Of a stretch of 40,119 nt of DNA, positions 1-8,959 are shown piece by piece; position 1 is the first letter of the stretch; each line of letters opens with the position of its first letter. The stretch is taken from positions 1-40,119 of the forward strand of contig JAGOJU010000030.1 in NCBI GenBank assembly GCA_017994935.1. Reading direction: 5' to 3'. This DNA comes from Opitutaceae bacterium. GTDB taxonomy: Bacteria > Verrucomicrobiota > Verrucomicrobiia > Opitutales > Opitutaceae. A program made the translations under genes and the position numbers. Under the pieces are notes generated by a model. It was not told the DNA's origin, did not search any database, and saw nothing but the letters and a program-made list of their open reading frames with translations.

Positions 1-773
1 CGCGCGAGCGCCGTCCTGCACGCGGTCGCGATCATCGTGATGTCGAGGCTGTAGGCGATGAACCGGTAGCCTTCACGCATCAGTTTTTCGGCTGCATCAG
101 GATCGGAGGGCACGGCGTGGATGCCAGGTACAATCCCGTTGCGCGCGCAGGCTGAGAGAATCTTCGCTCTCGCGGCAAGATAGTCCGGATGGGAGAACTG
201 CGCGGGAATCCCCATCGACGCGGTGAGATCATAGGGACCGATGAACACCGCATCGATTCCCGGCACCGCCAGAATACCGTCGATCGCAGCAACCGCATCG
301 ATGTGCTCGATCTGCACGGCCACCAGCACCTCCTCATTCGCCCGAACCAGTTCCTCCTCCACACGCAGGCCGTAGCCATTCGCCCGGCAGAATCCCACGC
401 CGCGCAATCCTTCCGGCGGATACTTGCAGGCCTGCACCAGCAACCGCGTTTCCTCCACGGTGCGCACAAGGGGCGCAATGACTCCATCCGCCCCGGCATC
501 GAGAAACCGTTTCACCCATGCATAGTCCACTCCGTGCAGCCGTACCAGGGAACCACACGCGGGATTGCCCGACCGGATCGCCTGGAAAAGGCGCTGCACC
601 TCCGGAAGGTCCACGGCGGAGTGTTCGGCATCCACACAAAGGAAGTCGAATCCACAGGATGCCATCAGCTCGGCAAGCATGGGACTTCCGCTGTTGAGCC
701 AGCTGCCAATCACGGTGCGGCCTTCGCGCAATTGTTTTCGAAGCTGGGATCGGGAAGGAGCAGTCATCGTCAT
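1..773 (-). CDS. HpcH/HpaI-family aldolase (3' end beyond window)
   Basis: Class II, metal-dependent pyruvate aldolase of the HpcH/HpaI family, which cleaves 2-keto-3-deoxy acids to pyruvate plus an aldehyde in the cytoplasm. About 257 residues are visible and the frame stays open at the window edge; family members are about 255-270 aa, so only the last few residues are missing. The residues expected for catalysis and metal binding are present: His51 (DAEHS), Arg78 (LVRLH), Glu156 (VQIEH) and Asp182 (GPYDL). The start ATG at 773 forms an ATGA overlap with the stop of the upstream YhcH-like gene, which implies translational coupling. It is the last visible gene of the leftward receptor operon. 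Substrate is inferred: it could cleave a 2-keto-3-deoxy sugar acid made by this locus, but the family is too broad to name one. Confidence 0.88.
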   Translation of the reverse strand, partial: MTMTAPSRSQLRKQLREGRTVIGSWLNSGSPMLAELMASCGFDFLCVDAEHSAVDLPEVQRLFQAIRSGNPACGSLVRLHGVDYAWVKRFLDAGADGVIAPLVRTVEETRLLVQACKYPPEGLRGVGFCRANGYGLRVEEELVRANEEVLVAVQIEHIDAVAAIDGILAVPGIDAVFIGPYDLTASMGIPAQFSHPDYLAARAKILSACARNGIVPGIHAVPSDPDAAEKLMREGYRFIAYSLDITMIATACRTALA

Positions 774-1249
774 CTGGAAAGCAGGAAATCCCGCACGGGA
801 ATCTTCACGACCAGTTTCAGCACCTCGGGTTGGGTGTCGTCATGCCTCACGCCGCCCCGGTGCGCATCGTACGGGGTGAAGAGAGAAAACACACCCGGAC
901 CCGCCACAATCCGGGCTGTGGGCGCGCCGGAATTGTAGAAGCTGATGTCCTTCCCGTCGTCGTAATCCCCGAAGGGCTTCAAGGACTCCCGGGAGGACCA
1001 CTCGATCACCTCACACCCCGTGAGCGTGTACTGGAGATCCACGTGCTTCCGGTGCGTCTCGAATCGCCCCGTGGCCTCCGGTCCGGTCGGATAGCGCAGG
1101 ACCAATGCCCGCATTCCCCCGCCCAGGTCAAATGTGCCTTCCTGCGGACTCGACGGCAGGGAGCGGATCCACGCCACTCCCCGCATCGTGACTGCACCAC
1201 AGGACTCCAGGCCCAGTTTCTCGAAATCCACCAATCGGCCGCAGATCAT
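770..1249 (-). CDS. YhcH/YjgK/YiaL (NanQ-like) family protein
   Basis: A 159-residue protein of the YhcH/YjgK/YiaL cupin-like family; E. coli NanQ (YhcH) of this family acts on the anomeric form of N-acetylneuraminate. The signature 'HRKHVDLQYTLTG' followed by 'EVIEW' is the conserved His/Asp/Gln metal-site strand. The FYN motif and 'FTPYDAHRGG' near the C-terminus are also typical. The frame is open further upstream, but ATG 1249 gives the normal family length and the family-like N-terminus MICGRLVDF. It lies 23 bp downstream of the propeller gene and overlaps the aldolase by 4 bp, so it belongs to the leftward operon. Role inferred: epimerase or mutarotase for the sugar taken up by this locus. 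Confidence 0.85.
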   Translation of the reverse strand: MICGRLVDFEKLGLESCGAVTMRGVAWIRSLPSSPQEGTFDLGGGMRALVLRYPTGPEATGRFETHRKHVDLQYTLTGCEVIEWSSRESLKPFGDYDDGKDISFYNSGAPTARIVAGPGVFSLFTPYDAHRGGVRHDDTQPEVLKLVVKIPVRDFLLSR

Positions 1250-1272
1250 GGGACAATATCTTCCAAGGTCTC

Positions 1273-2886
1273 TCAGGATTTGCCGCCGCTCCACACGTAG
1301 CCGTAGAGCAGCGCCCGATGGAGCACAAATCGGATCTTGGCCGCCGACTGAGGAGCCTGCCGCCCGCCCTTCCAGCGAAAGGCGGCATGCCGCTGGTCGC
1401 CGGTGACCGGGACACACTCATCAAGCGAAAACCCGGGGCAGGCGCGCCCGGAAGAGTCCATCAGTTCGGCACGCAACGATCCACCCTCCATGACCCGGAC
1501 ATTGACCAGGAGTTGGCCGCCCCCGGGTGACTCCGGCCGCGTGATCGCTTCGCCCAACGTGGCACCGCCGGCAGACGACACGAGCGCATAGAGCCGGTCG
1601 AACTCCCAGCTTGCGCGACACAGCGCCGTGTTGAAGGGCAGCGTCGGCGTCTGGTAGCCGATGACGGTTTCATTGCCGACCTCGATCCGCGGCTTGAACC
1701 GCGTATCGAAGATTTCCCCGTGAATTCCCTCCGACCCTGCGTAATAGGCGTACATTTTCCCACCTTCGACAATCGGATGATGCATCTGCCACATCATTCC
1801 TCCGCCATAGTCCCCCAGGGGAGCATTCGACAGCGCGGCACGGCGATCCGGGCGCCACCAGTGAAAGCCATCGCGCGACGCCGCAAGCTGAAGACTCATC
1901 GTCTGTATCGCGGCATCGTAGTAGTTCACCAATGCCACATAGCCGCCCTCAACCTTGACCGGACATATCTCGAGAAATTGTGCGTAGTCCGGATCGCGCC
2001 AGTCGCGCGCAAGCACAAGCGTTTCCCCGCCCCAATGGGTCCCGTCCGCACTCGATCTGCGCGCCACACTCCGGAGCCCTCCCCTGGGATTGTTGTCATA
2101 GGTGATGATGCGATCGCCCTCGCGCAGCTTCGGATAGACCTTGAAGTACGAGTAGTAGGGGCCGTCACGGGAATCACGGTACACATAGGAAACATCACCG
2201 CCTCCGCCGCTTGCCGCCTCGAGCGGACCCTCGGTCAGCACCCACGCCTTGCCATCCTTCGAATGATAACGATAGGTGCCAAGGCGTTCCTTGGGACCCG
2301 GCAGATGCCCGACCTTGTTTTCCTTCATGCCACCGTAGAGCGGTCCCCTCATGACAAACATTTCGTAGGGCCACTCCTTGTTTGCCTGATCTATCAGGAC
2401 CGATGCATAGACAGAGGTTCCGCCGGAATCCAAATCGAAGAGGATATTGGTCTTCTCGTAGCCGGGCCAGCGCACAAAGGACAGTTCAGGCCTGACCCAG
2501 CGCACGCCATCCGTGCTCTCAAGATACGTGAGGCGTCGCTGATGCTCGTGCTGCGTGGCGAGTCCATCGAGCGTCACCTCGGCAGGCGTTGAGACCTGCC
2601 AGGCCTTCCATTTTCCATCGATCGGATCATGAAGAACCGTCCCATGCGCCATGATGCCGCCGGCATCCCAGGGCATTTTCGGCTCAAGCAGCGGATTCTT
2701 CGGATCGGGCGCGCCGGGTTCAACCCGCCACGACACGAGGTGCAGCGCCTCGAAAGCATCCGGCATGAGCAACGGCAGCCGCCCAGGAGCCGTTGCCGCG
2801 CCGAGCGACGGGGCGTCCCCCAGGCAACCCAGCATGCCAATGAGCCAGATCTTCAGAAAACACGTGCCGGTCATGAAAGTTCGCAT
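1273..2886 (-). CDS. secreted GH43/GH32-like five-bladed propeller protein
   Basis: A 537-residue protein with an N-terminal signal peptide (hydrophobic stretch to about residue 30, cleavage near LGAA). The rest carries recurring blade motifs of the form 'S.DG..W': STDGVRW, SKDGKAW, SADGTHW and SRDGFHW. Between them are aromatic beta-strands such as YYSYFKVY and YAYYAGS. This is the style of the GH32/43/62/68 five-bladed propeller superfamily, common in polysaccharide utilisation loci. I cannot place the acid residues confidently, so hydrolase activity is inferred, not shown. The gene lies 59 bp downstream of the TonB receptor on the same strand, and the pair probably supplies and imports the same glycan or oligosaccharide. 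Alternative: a non-catalytic sugar-binding propeller. Confidence 0.7.
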   Translation of the reverse strand: MRTFMTGTCFLKIWLIGMLGCLGDAPSLGAATAPGRLPLLMPDAFEALHLVSWRVEPGAPDPKNPLLEPKMPWDAGGIMAHGTVLHDPIDGKWKAWQVSTPAEVTLDGLATQHEHQRRLTYLESTDGVRWVRPELSFVRWPGYEKTNILFDLDSGGTSVYASVLIDQANKEWPYEMFVMRGPLYGGMKENKVGHLPGPKERLGTYRYHSKDGKAWVLTEGPLEAASGGGGDVSYVYRDSRDGPYYSYFKVYPKLREGDRIITYDNNPRGGLRSVARRSSADGTHWGGETLVLARDWRDPDYAQFLEICPVKVEGGYVALVNYYDAAIQTMSLQLAASRDGFHWWRPDRRAALSNAPLGDYGGGMMWQMHHPIVEGGKMYAYYAGSEGIHGEIFDTRFKPRIEVGNETVIGYQTPTLPFNTALCRASWEFDRLYALVSSAGGATLGEAITRPESPGGGQLLVNVRVMEGGSLRAELMDSSGRACPGFSLDECVPVTGDQRHAAFRWKGGRQAPQSAAKIRFVLHRALLYGYVWSGGKS

Positions 2887-2945
2887 GGCGCTTCAGGAAT
2901 TGAGGGTGACCCGGTTTCAGCAATCCGGAATTTGAGACAATGGGC

Positions 2946-5285
2946 TCAGAATTTCCTCTCGAGCGAAAACACGACGCGACGCGGGGAGGTTCCGCTATTC
3001 GCGGTGCCCGTGATGACTCGTTGATCGAGAAGGTTCTGAACGCGCAGCTGGGCATCCCAGGACCCGCGCCCCTGCTTGCGCAGGACCCGCACTCCCACAT
3101 CCCATCGCAAGCTTCCGCTCTGCAGCACAATGTTGTCGGGATTCAGCACCACATCGTCCGTGTACCCAAAGGCATTCTGCACGTACACCGCCCACACGGG
3201 GCTCCGGTAGGCCAGATAGTTGCCCATGAAATTCAGCCGGACCGGTGTGTCACCACGCTGGCGTCTCTTGACGATCGACTGGTCCGACTGGACCGCAAAG
3301 ATCGCGGTGTGCGCAAAGGCGCCCGACGCATAGAAGGACAGCCTTTCCGTGGGTGCGCCGGAGAACTCCACCTCCACTCCCTCCGCAGTAGCGCTGGGAT
3401 CAACGACACTCTCGCGCCAGTTGTACAATGGACTCAGTTCGTCGTTCCGGTTGGTGCGGAAGTTCACCGAGCGGATGTCGCTTCCCTCGAGAATCTTGTA
3501 GTAGGAGACGTTGAACGTGTACTTTCCGCCAAAGAGCTCGGACTTGATGCCGATTTCATCCAATTCGACGGTGCGTGACGCCGAAATCCGCTCGGTCGGA
3601 TCACGGCCGGCAACGCCAAATGTACCTTCCGGAAAGCGGAGCACATTGCGCTCCGGATCCTGCTGTTCCGCATGGACAGCGAAGAGATTGGCCCCGGAGA
3701 ACAGACGGTACGCGGCACCAACCCGCCAGGTCTTGTCCGTGGGTTCAGGACGCGATTCCGTGAAGCTGTCGTTCCTCAGATTGTGGATGTCCTCCTCGAT
3801 CTTGTCATATCGCCAGCCGCCTGTGACCTGCACCCTGTCATCCAAGGCCTTCAGCGTATGCTGCACATAGTAGGAGGTCTCCTTGACGTCGCGCGTTTCC
3901 GCCGTCGTGACACTCTGCGCCGGCAGATCGCTTCGCTTGAGGTTGAGGAAGGCGCTGTTGTCCAGAATGCGGAAGATGCCGCCGGTATTGGCACGCTTGA
4001 AACGATCGAAGATGTCGCGATGCGTGAATTCGTAGCCGACCAGAGTCTGGTGTGACATCTTCGCGAAGTCGTATTCCATCAGGAAGTCGCCCTGATAGGA
4101 CACGAATTCAGTGTCACGCTCCGTGGTGTCGTGCCTCAGCGCCATCGTCCAATCGATCGGCGGTCCCAATGGATTTGCAGGATCGAAGACATAGTTGCCG
4201 AAACCGCGCAGCCGGGTGAGTTCACGGTCCACCTCGGTCTTGACCCACAGTAAGCCCTGGCGGGTGGAGAGCCAGTCGTTGAACTTGTGATTGACCTGGG
4301 TCATCACCTCGTAGTCCTGGGCGTCCGGATCAACCCATGAAGCGGTCTGCGGCGTGTCCTGCGGAAGCATGCGGGTCTTGTGGAGCGCTCCATCCTGGGG
4401 GAACGTCCTGAACACCTGACCGTTCGGCGCACGATAGAAGAACTGCATCTCGTCCTGAATCTCAAAGAACTCCGCTGAAGGTGTCCGTCCGGACTGCAGC
4501 GTGCCTTCCACCAGGAGATCGGTGTTCTCCGTGAATTGCACGTGAACGGAAGGAAAGAACGCGATCGTGTCATATCGTTCGTTTGGAAGGTAGATCTCCC
4601 CGCCCGTGTACGAGGCAATCGCACGGTAGAGCACCCGACCGTCCGATGTGAGCGGCCCCGTTGAATCAAGTTCGGTCTTGTTGTAGCTGAAATCGTCCAC
4701 CGTGAAGCGAATCGAATTCGCCGCCTTCTTCTGCGGCTTTTTTGTCACCAGATTCACCACACCACCCGCCTCTCCGCGCCCGGTCGTGGCCGAGCCCAGC
4801 CCCTTGATCACTTCAATGCGGTCGATGTTGGCCATGTCCTTGCGGAACTGCATCGATGTACCGGTGGTGTAGCGGAAGCTGTTGCGGAACTGGCTGAAGA
4901 CATCGATCGAGCGGACCTGAAACTGGTCCTGACCGCCGTTTCGCACCGTGACGCCTGGGAGGAAGGCCACCGCCTCACCCAGGGTGGGAGCCGCCAGTTC
5001 CTTGATCATGCGCTCGCCGGCGATGTTCACCGTCTGCGGAATGTCCCGAAGCGGCGTGTTCAGCCGCGTGACGGACGTGGCAGACGTGACACCGTAGCCA
5101 CTGGCGTCCTCCTGGGCTTCCACGGAAAAGGGCGACAGGGTGACAACGTCCTTCTCATCGGACGTGGTGTTGGAGACAGTCTGCGCCGGTGCCCGCCCGG
5201 CGAAGGCGAGGGTCAGGGTCAGCAATGCAGGCCGGAGGAGAACAGCACCGGGCAGCTTCCCGGGGGTGAGGATGTGCGGTTTCAT
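2946..5285 (-). CDS. TonB-dependent outer-membrane receptor (siderophore-receptor-like architecture)
   Basis: A 779-residue outer-membrane receptor. The signal peptide ends near 'RAPAQ' (about residue 35). Next comes the Opitutaceae-type segment 'VVTLSPFSVEAQ...SGYGV', then a plug domain with 'LRDIPQTVNIAGERMI', 'LPGVTVRNGG' and 'IDRIEVIKGLGSATTGRGEAGGVVNLVTKKP'-type elements (about residues 75-190), and a long beta-barrel ending in the terminal aromatic 'LERKF'. The plug resembles FhuE/FpvA-type receptors, but in this phylum such receptors are often linked to carbohydrate loci, and the neighbours here are sugar genes. It is the first gene of the leftward operon and divergent from a LacI regulator. 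Two palindromes in the shared 126-bp intergenic region probably govern both directions. Confidence 0.92.
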   Translation of the reverse strand: MKPHILTPGKLPGAVLLRPALLTLTLAFAGRAPAQTVSNTTSDEKDVVTLSPFSVEAQEDASGYGVTSATSVTRLNTPLRDIPQTVNIAGERMIKELAAPTLGEAVAFLPGVTVRNGGQDQFQVRSIDVFSQFRNSFRYTTGTSMQFRKDMANIDRIEVIKGLGSATTGRGEAGGVVNLVTKKPQKKAANSIRFTVDDFSYNKTELDSTGPLTSDGRVLYRAIASYTGGEIYLPNERYDTIAFFPSVHVQFTENTDLLVEGTLQSGRTPSAEFFEIQDEMQFFYRAPNGQVFRTFPQDGALHKTRMLPQDTPQTASWVDPDAQDYEVMTQVNHKFNDWLSTRQGLLWVKTEVDRELTRLRGFGNYVFDPANPLGPPIDWTMALRHDTTERDTEFVSYQGDFLMEYDFAKMSHQTLVGYEFTHRDIFDRFKRANTGGIFRILDNSAFLNLKRSDLPAQSVTTAETRDVKETSYYVQHTLKALDDRVQVTGGWRYDKIEEDIHNLRNDSFTESRPEPTDKTWRVGAAYRLFSGANLFAVHAEQQDPERNVLRFPEGTFGVAGRDPTERISASRTVELDEIGIKSELFGGKYTFNVSYYKILEGSDIRSVNFRTNRNDELSPLYNWRESVVDPSATAEGVEVEFSGAPTERLSFYASGAFAHTAIFAVQSDQSIVKRRQRGDTPVRLNFMGNYLAYRSPVWAVYVQNAFGYTDDVVLNPDNIVLQSGSLRWDVGVRVLRKQGRGSWDAQLRVQNLLDQRVITGTANSGTSPRRVVFSLERKF

Positions 5286-5366
5286 GAGGTGGGAGTGGTT
5301 GGAGTCAGGACGCCTTCCGCCTGGGGATCAGGACGGGAAGCGCACGACGGCGTCATGCATGCGAAT

Positions 5367-5379
5367 GCGTCATTGACGC
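5367..5379. promoter_or_regulatory. perfect palindrome in the receptor/lacI intergenic region
   Basis: GCGTCA-T-TGACGC is a perfect 6-1-6 inverted repeat. A second direct copy of GCGTCAT lies 17 bp to the left (5350-5356). It is between the divergent receptor and LacI genes, centred 28 bp from the other palindrome there. Likely a protein-binding site; which protein is unknown. Confidence 0.45.
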
Positions 5380-5394
5380 GCAAACCAACCGGCG

Positions 5395-5407
5395 TGTTAT
5401 GATAACT
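5395..5407. promoter_or_regulatory. LacI-type operator copy 1 (TGTTATGATAACT)
   Basis: GTTAT-G-ATAAC is a perfect 11-bp palindrome ending 4 bp before the GTG start of the LacI regulator. Nearly identical sequences occur at 6469-6481 and 12059-12071. Position and odd-spaced symmetry fit an operator controlling the divergent receptor operon and the regulator itself. Confidence 0.7.
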
Positions 5408-5411
5408 CTCC

Positions 5412-6458
5412 GTGAGCACACGGTCTCCAGGAGCGAATCTTCACGCGGTTGCCAGGGCCTGCGGCGTCTCGGCCATGACCGTCTCCCGGGCACTGCGAAA
5501 TCATCCGAGCGTCGCGGCGGCGACGCGGCGACGCATCACCGCGGCTGCCGGGCGGCTGGGCTACTCGCCGGATCCCTACATGGCACGCCTGATGGCCCGC
5601 GTCCGCAGCCACCGCCACCATCGCGCGGAGGCCGTCATCGCCGTCCTCCGCGACTTCCACCAGGGCGACGACCTGCTCGATTCCGCCTACCACTATGCGC
5701 CGCTGCCGGACATCAGCCACCACGCCGCACGCTATGGCTACCGCGCGGAGGAGTTCCGGCTCGACCGCTCGAAAATGTCGCCGCAGCGATTGCGACAGAT
5801 ACTGGAGGCCCGGGGAATCGAGGGTGTCATTGTTTCCCCACAATCCTCCCAAAGCATCGGCAGGGAGATGGACTACTCCGGACTTGCGGCCGTGACACTC
5901 GGCTACGGCCTGCCCAATCCGGGCCTCCATCGCGCCAGCACCAACATGACCCGCGGCATACTGAGGGCCACCCAGGAACTCACCGCACGCGGTTACCGTC
6001 GTATCGGCCTCGCCGTTTCGGAGTGGATCGATCACCGGTCGGACCACACCTACACGGGCGCGATGCTCAATCACCAGAGGCAGGCCCGGCCGCGCGACCG
6101 GGTTCCCATCCTGCTCTTCCCCAAGAACAACATTGCACAGGACAGGAAGTCCTTCTGTTCGTGGTTCCGGCGGCATCGCCCGGATGTCATCATCTCCTTC
6201 GACACCTATGTCCCCGACTGGCTCACCCAGGACCTGCGGCAGCACATCCCCAACGACTGCGGACTCGTCGTGCATGACTGGATAGAGCGCTGCTCGCTCT
6301 TCGCCGGCATCGACCACCGTCGTGCCGATGTCATCGGCGCAGCCATGGACCTGCTGGCAACCCAGCTTCTGAACAACGAGCGGGGGGTGCCCTCCGTTGC
6401 GCGACAGGTCCTGATCGAACCCGCATGGGTCGAGGGACCCAGCATCCGCGCGCGCTGA
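5412..6458 (+). CDS. LacI-family transcriptional regulator of the galactonate-type locus
   Basis: A 348-residue LacI/GalR-family repressor. The N-terminal helix-turn-helix and hinge helix are clear (about residues 8-55: AVARACGVSAMTVSRALRNH, then LGYSPDPYM). A periplasmic-binding-protein-like effector domain follows, with the usual 'GYRRIGLAVSE' and 'RPDVIISFD' strands. The start is GTG at 5412; it sits directly after the palindromic operator and gives a family-typical N-terminus. It is divergent from the TonB receptor operon and 41 bp upstream of the dehydrogenase-MFS-dgoD-dgoK operon, with an operator copy on each side of it. Inferred effector: the imported sugar acid or an early metabolite. 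The frequent 'PDPYM..LM' continuation after the hinge is the style seen in Opitutaceae LacI proteins. Confidence 0.93.
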   Translation: MSTRSPGANLHAVARACGVSAMTVSRALRNHPSVAAATRRRITAAAGRLGYSPDPYMARLMARVRSHRHHRAEAVIAVLRDFHQGDDLLDSAYHYAPLPDISHHAARYGYRAEEFRLDRSKMSPQRLRQILEARGIEGVIVSPQSSQSIGREMDYSGLAAVTLGYGLPNPGLHRASTNMTRGILRATQELTARGYRRIGLAVSEWIDHRSDHTYTGAMLNHQRQARPRDRVPILLFPKNNIAQDRKSFCSWFRRHRPDVIISFDTYVPDWLTQDLRQHIPNDCGLVVHDWIERCSLFAGIDHRRADVIGAAMDLLATQLLNNERGVPSVARQVLIEPAWVEGPSIRAR

Positions 6459-6468
6459 CCTCCCCGGA

Positions 6469-6481
6469 TGTTATCATAGCA
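6469..6481. promoter_or_regulatory. LacI-type operator copy 2 (TGTTATCATAGCA)
   Basis: TGTTAT-C-ATAGCA is a 13-bp palindrome with one mismatched pair, 10 bp after the LacI stop and 19 bp before the dehydrogenase ATG. It matches the copy at 12059-12071 except at the central base. It probably controls the rightward catabolic operon. Confidence 0.7.
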
Positions 6482-6499
6482 CAGCCTTGAAGTTTGCCA

Positions 6500-7576
6500 A
6501 TGGCGATGCATGCGAAATCATCGCCCGCTCTGCTCCGCATGCCTTCCCCCACCCGACCCCGGCCTTCCTCCGCGCTTCCGCTGGTCCTCGTGACCTCTTC
6601 AACCCGCCGCGAGGACCTGGCCCCCCTCCTGGGCAAGGCCCGACTGATCATGGGACCAGGCGGTGGTGACACCATGTCACGAAAGGAGATCCTGAAGCAT
6701 GCCCCGAAGCTTTTCGCAATCATCTGCCGGGGGGAACTTCTGGTCGACGCCGAGATCCTGGAAAGCGCCCCCAACCTTCGAATCGTGGCGAGCGCGTCCG
6801 TGGGTGTCGACAAGCTGGACCTGTCCCGCATGGAAGCACAGGGCGTGTTCGCCACCAATGCGCCGGACTATTTTGTCGAGGCAACGGCAGACTATGCCAT
6901 GGGCGCGATGATTTCGCTGCTCCGCCGTCTGCCCGAGGCGGATCGCTATGTGCGGACGGGCCGCTGGCGCAGCTTCCAGCCGGGCGCGTGGGACGGATCC
7001 CTCCTGCGCGGAAAGGTGCTTGGTCTGGTCGGATTCGGCGCCATCGGGCGCGCCGTCGCAAGGCGGGCCGAGGCATTCGGTCTCACCGTGATCCACTATC
7101 GACGCACGGCGTCACAGGATTCCGGATACACTCCGCTCCCCGAACTTCTCGCCCGCTCGGACATCGTTTCCCTGCACGTTCCCCTGAACCAGGAATCCCG
7201 GACGCTGATCAATGCGGCAAGAATCCGGCAGATGAAGAAGGGAGCGTACCTGATCAATGTTTCGCGCGGGCCCGTCGTCGATGAGCCCGCACTCATATCC
7301 GCCCTCGAATCGGGTCGTCTCGCGGGCGCAGCACTCGATGTGTTCACCGACGAACCCCGAGTGCCCCAGGCGCTGCGACGTCTCCCCAACACCCTTCTCA
7401 CTCCCCACCTGGGCGGGGGCACCGTCGAGAGCCGGCGACACTCGAGCCTCACCTGCGCAACCGCCGTGGCGCGGGTCCTCTCAGGGCACCACCCCGAGAA
7501 TCTAAAGAACAACCCCTCCCCGAAATCCCTTCGGAAATGGCGCATCCCCGCCGCAAAAGGAATCCCCACCCGATGA
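6500..7576 (+). CDS. D-isomer-specific 2-hydroxyacid dehydrogenase
   Basis: A 358-residue NAD(P)-dependent dehydrogenase of the SerA/glyoxylate-reductase family. The catalytic domain is split around a Rossmann domain with the dinucleotide motif 'GLVGFGAIGRAVARR'. The three catalytic residues are recognisable: Arg in 'INVSRGPVVDE', Glu in 'DVFTDEP' and His in 'LTPHLGGG'. The start is uncertain: ATG 6500, ATG 6506, ATG 6539 and TTG 6494 are all in frame. The first 25 residues are Pro/Ser/Arg-rich and unlike the family, so the true start may be 6539. It is the first gene of the rightward operon, and its stop overlaps the MFS start (ATGA). Likely role: interconverting a 2-keto and a 2-hydroxy acid, either the sugar acid itself or a pathway product. 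Confidence 0.88.
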   Translation: MAMHAKSSPALLRMPSPTRPRPSSALPLVLVTSSTRREDLAPLLGKARLIMGPGGGDTMSRKEILKHAPKLFAIICRGELLVDAEILESAPNLRIVASASVGVDKLDLSRMEAQGVFATNAPDYFVEATADYAMGAMISLLRRLPEADRYVRTGRWRSFQPGAWDGSLLRGKVLGLVGFGAIGRAVARRAEAFGLTVIHYRRTASQDSGYTPLPELLARSDIVSLHVPLNQESRTLINAARIRQMKKGAYLINVSRGPVVDEPALISALESGRLAGAALDVFTDEPRVPQALRRLPNTLLTPHLGGGTVESRRHSSLTCATAVARVLSGHHPENLKNNPSPKSLRKWRIPAAKGIPTR

Positions 7577-8880
7577 GCATCCCCTCCGTCCACGAACCCG
7601 ATCTCATCCGGAAGGTCAGCCTGCGCCTCCTGCCCTTTCTGATGCTGCTCTACCTAGTCGCCTACATCGACCGGGCAAACATCTCCGTCGCCGCGCTTCA
7701 GATGAATGCGGACCTCGGCCTGAGCGCCCGGATGTACGGACTGGGCGCAGGCCTTTTCTACGTCACGTACATTCTCTTCGAGGTGCCGAGCAATGTCATT
7801 CTCGCCCGGGTGGGAGCCCGCCGCTGGATTGCCCGCATCATGCTGACCTGGGGACTGATCGCAACAGGCATGGCCTTCATTCACACTGCCGGACAACTCT
7901 ACACGATGCGGCTTCTGCTCGGTGCGGCAGAGGCAGGCTTCACCCCCGGCATCATCTACTACCTGAGCCGCTGGTTTCCTTCCCGCCACCGCGCCGGTGC
8001 ACTTTCCTACTTCTATATCGCCGCCGCCCTCGCGTCAGTCGTGGGACTTCCCCTCTCCGGAGCACTCCTGAATCTCGACGGATGGCACGGCATCGCGGGC
8101 TGGCGCTGGCTCTATTTCATGGAGGGGGTGCCCGCGATGATTCTGGGTGTCGTCGTCTTCTTCTACCTCCCGGACAGGCCCGCCCGTGCACGCTGGCTAT
8201 CGAGCGACCAGGCCGACTGGCTCGAGAACACGATCGCCGACGAATCCGCCGCGGCTCCCGCCGCACATTCGCACGCCGCCGGCTGGCGTCGCGCCTTCAG
8301 CGATGGCCGCGTGTGGCTCCTCAGCCTTTTCTGGCTCCTGCAGGCCTTCGGAACCATCGGCGTCACCCTCTTCCTGCCCCAGATCCTCAAGAGCCTTTCC
8401 AACGCAAGCAACTTCATCGTCAGCGTCTATTCCGCCCTGCCCTTCCTCTTCGCCTGCCTCTTCATGTACGCCAACGGTCGCCATTCGGATCGCACAGGGG
8501 AGCGACGCTGGCACCTGGGACTCCCGCTCATGGTCTCCGGCATCCTTCTCGCGACAGCCACACTCAGCAGCAACCATACCTTCGCCTACCTGCTGCTTGT
8601 CCTTGCCGTGGGCTTCAACTGGGCGGTGACGCCGGTTTTCTGGGCGGTGACCACCGAATATCTGGCCGGAGGTGTTGCCGCAGCCGGGGCCATCGCTCTC
8701 ATCAACTCTGTCGCCAATCTCGCCGGAGTGGGACTTCCTCCCGCGATGGGATGGATCAAGGACCACCGCGGCAGCTATGAGTTTGCACTGCTCGCAATCG
8801 CTCTCGCCCTCTTCCTCGGCGGACTGCTGGGACACGCCCTCGCCCAAAAGAAGCCGGCCGGCAGGGCACAACCGGGTTAG
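7573..8880 (+). CDS. MFS transporter, anion:cation symporter (sugar-acid) type
   Basis: A 435-residue, 12-helix major facilitator. The first helix 'LMLLYLVAYIDRANISVAAL' is the signature of the anion:cation symporter family, which includes galactonate (DgoT), glucarate, tartrate and phthalate carriers. 'LGAAEAGFTPGIIYYLSRWFP' after helix 4 and 'GWRWLYFMEGVPA' in helix 6 support this. A soluble loop of about 45 residues separates the two six-helix halves. The ATG at 7573 overlaps the dehydrogenase stop by 4 bp, so a longer in-frame start at 7537 is unlikely. With dgoD and dgoK next, the substrate is probably galactonate or a close aldonate, carried across the inner membrane with protons. Confidence 0.9.
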   Translation: MSIPSVHEPDLIRKVSLRLLPFLMLLYLVAYIDRANISVAALQMNADLGLSARMYGLGAGLFYVTYILFEVPSNVILARVGARRWIARIMLTWGLIATGMAFIHTAGQLYTMRLLLGAAEAGFTPGIIYYLSRWFPSRHRAGALSYFYIAAALASVVGLPLSGALLNLDGWHGIAGWRWLYFMEGVPAMILGVVVFFYLPDRPARARWLSSDQADWLENTIADESAAAPAAHSHAAGWRRAFSDGRVWLLSLFWLLQAFGTIGVTLFLPQILKSLSNASNFIVSVYSALPFLFACLFMYANGRHSDRTGERRWHLGLPLMVSGILLATATLSSNHTFAYLLLVLAVGFNWAVTPVFWAVTTEYLAGGVAAAGAIALINSVANLAGVGLPPAMGWIKDHRGSYEFALLAIALALFLGGLLGHALAQKKPAGRAQPG

Positions 8881-8959
8881 GCGAAGTTCAACAATTCCGC
8901 CCGCTCGCGCTCTCTCCTGTTCAAGCGACCCGTATCCTGTTCATACTTCGGGAAACAAG

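Noticed and set aside
80..499. 139-codon minus-strand frame within the aldolase region
   Set aside because: Wrong frame: the neighbouring frame encodes the full HpcH/HpaI active site from 773 down to the window edge.
1720..2592. 290-codon plus-strand frame opposite the GH-like gene
   Set aside because: Antisense shadow; the minus-strand protein has a signal peptide and blade repeats.
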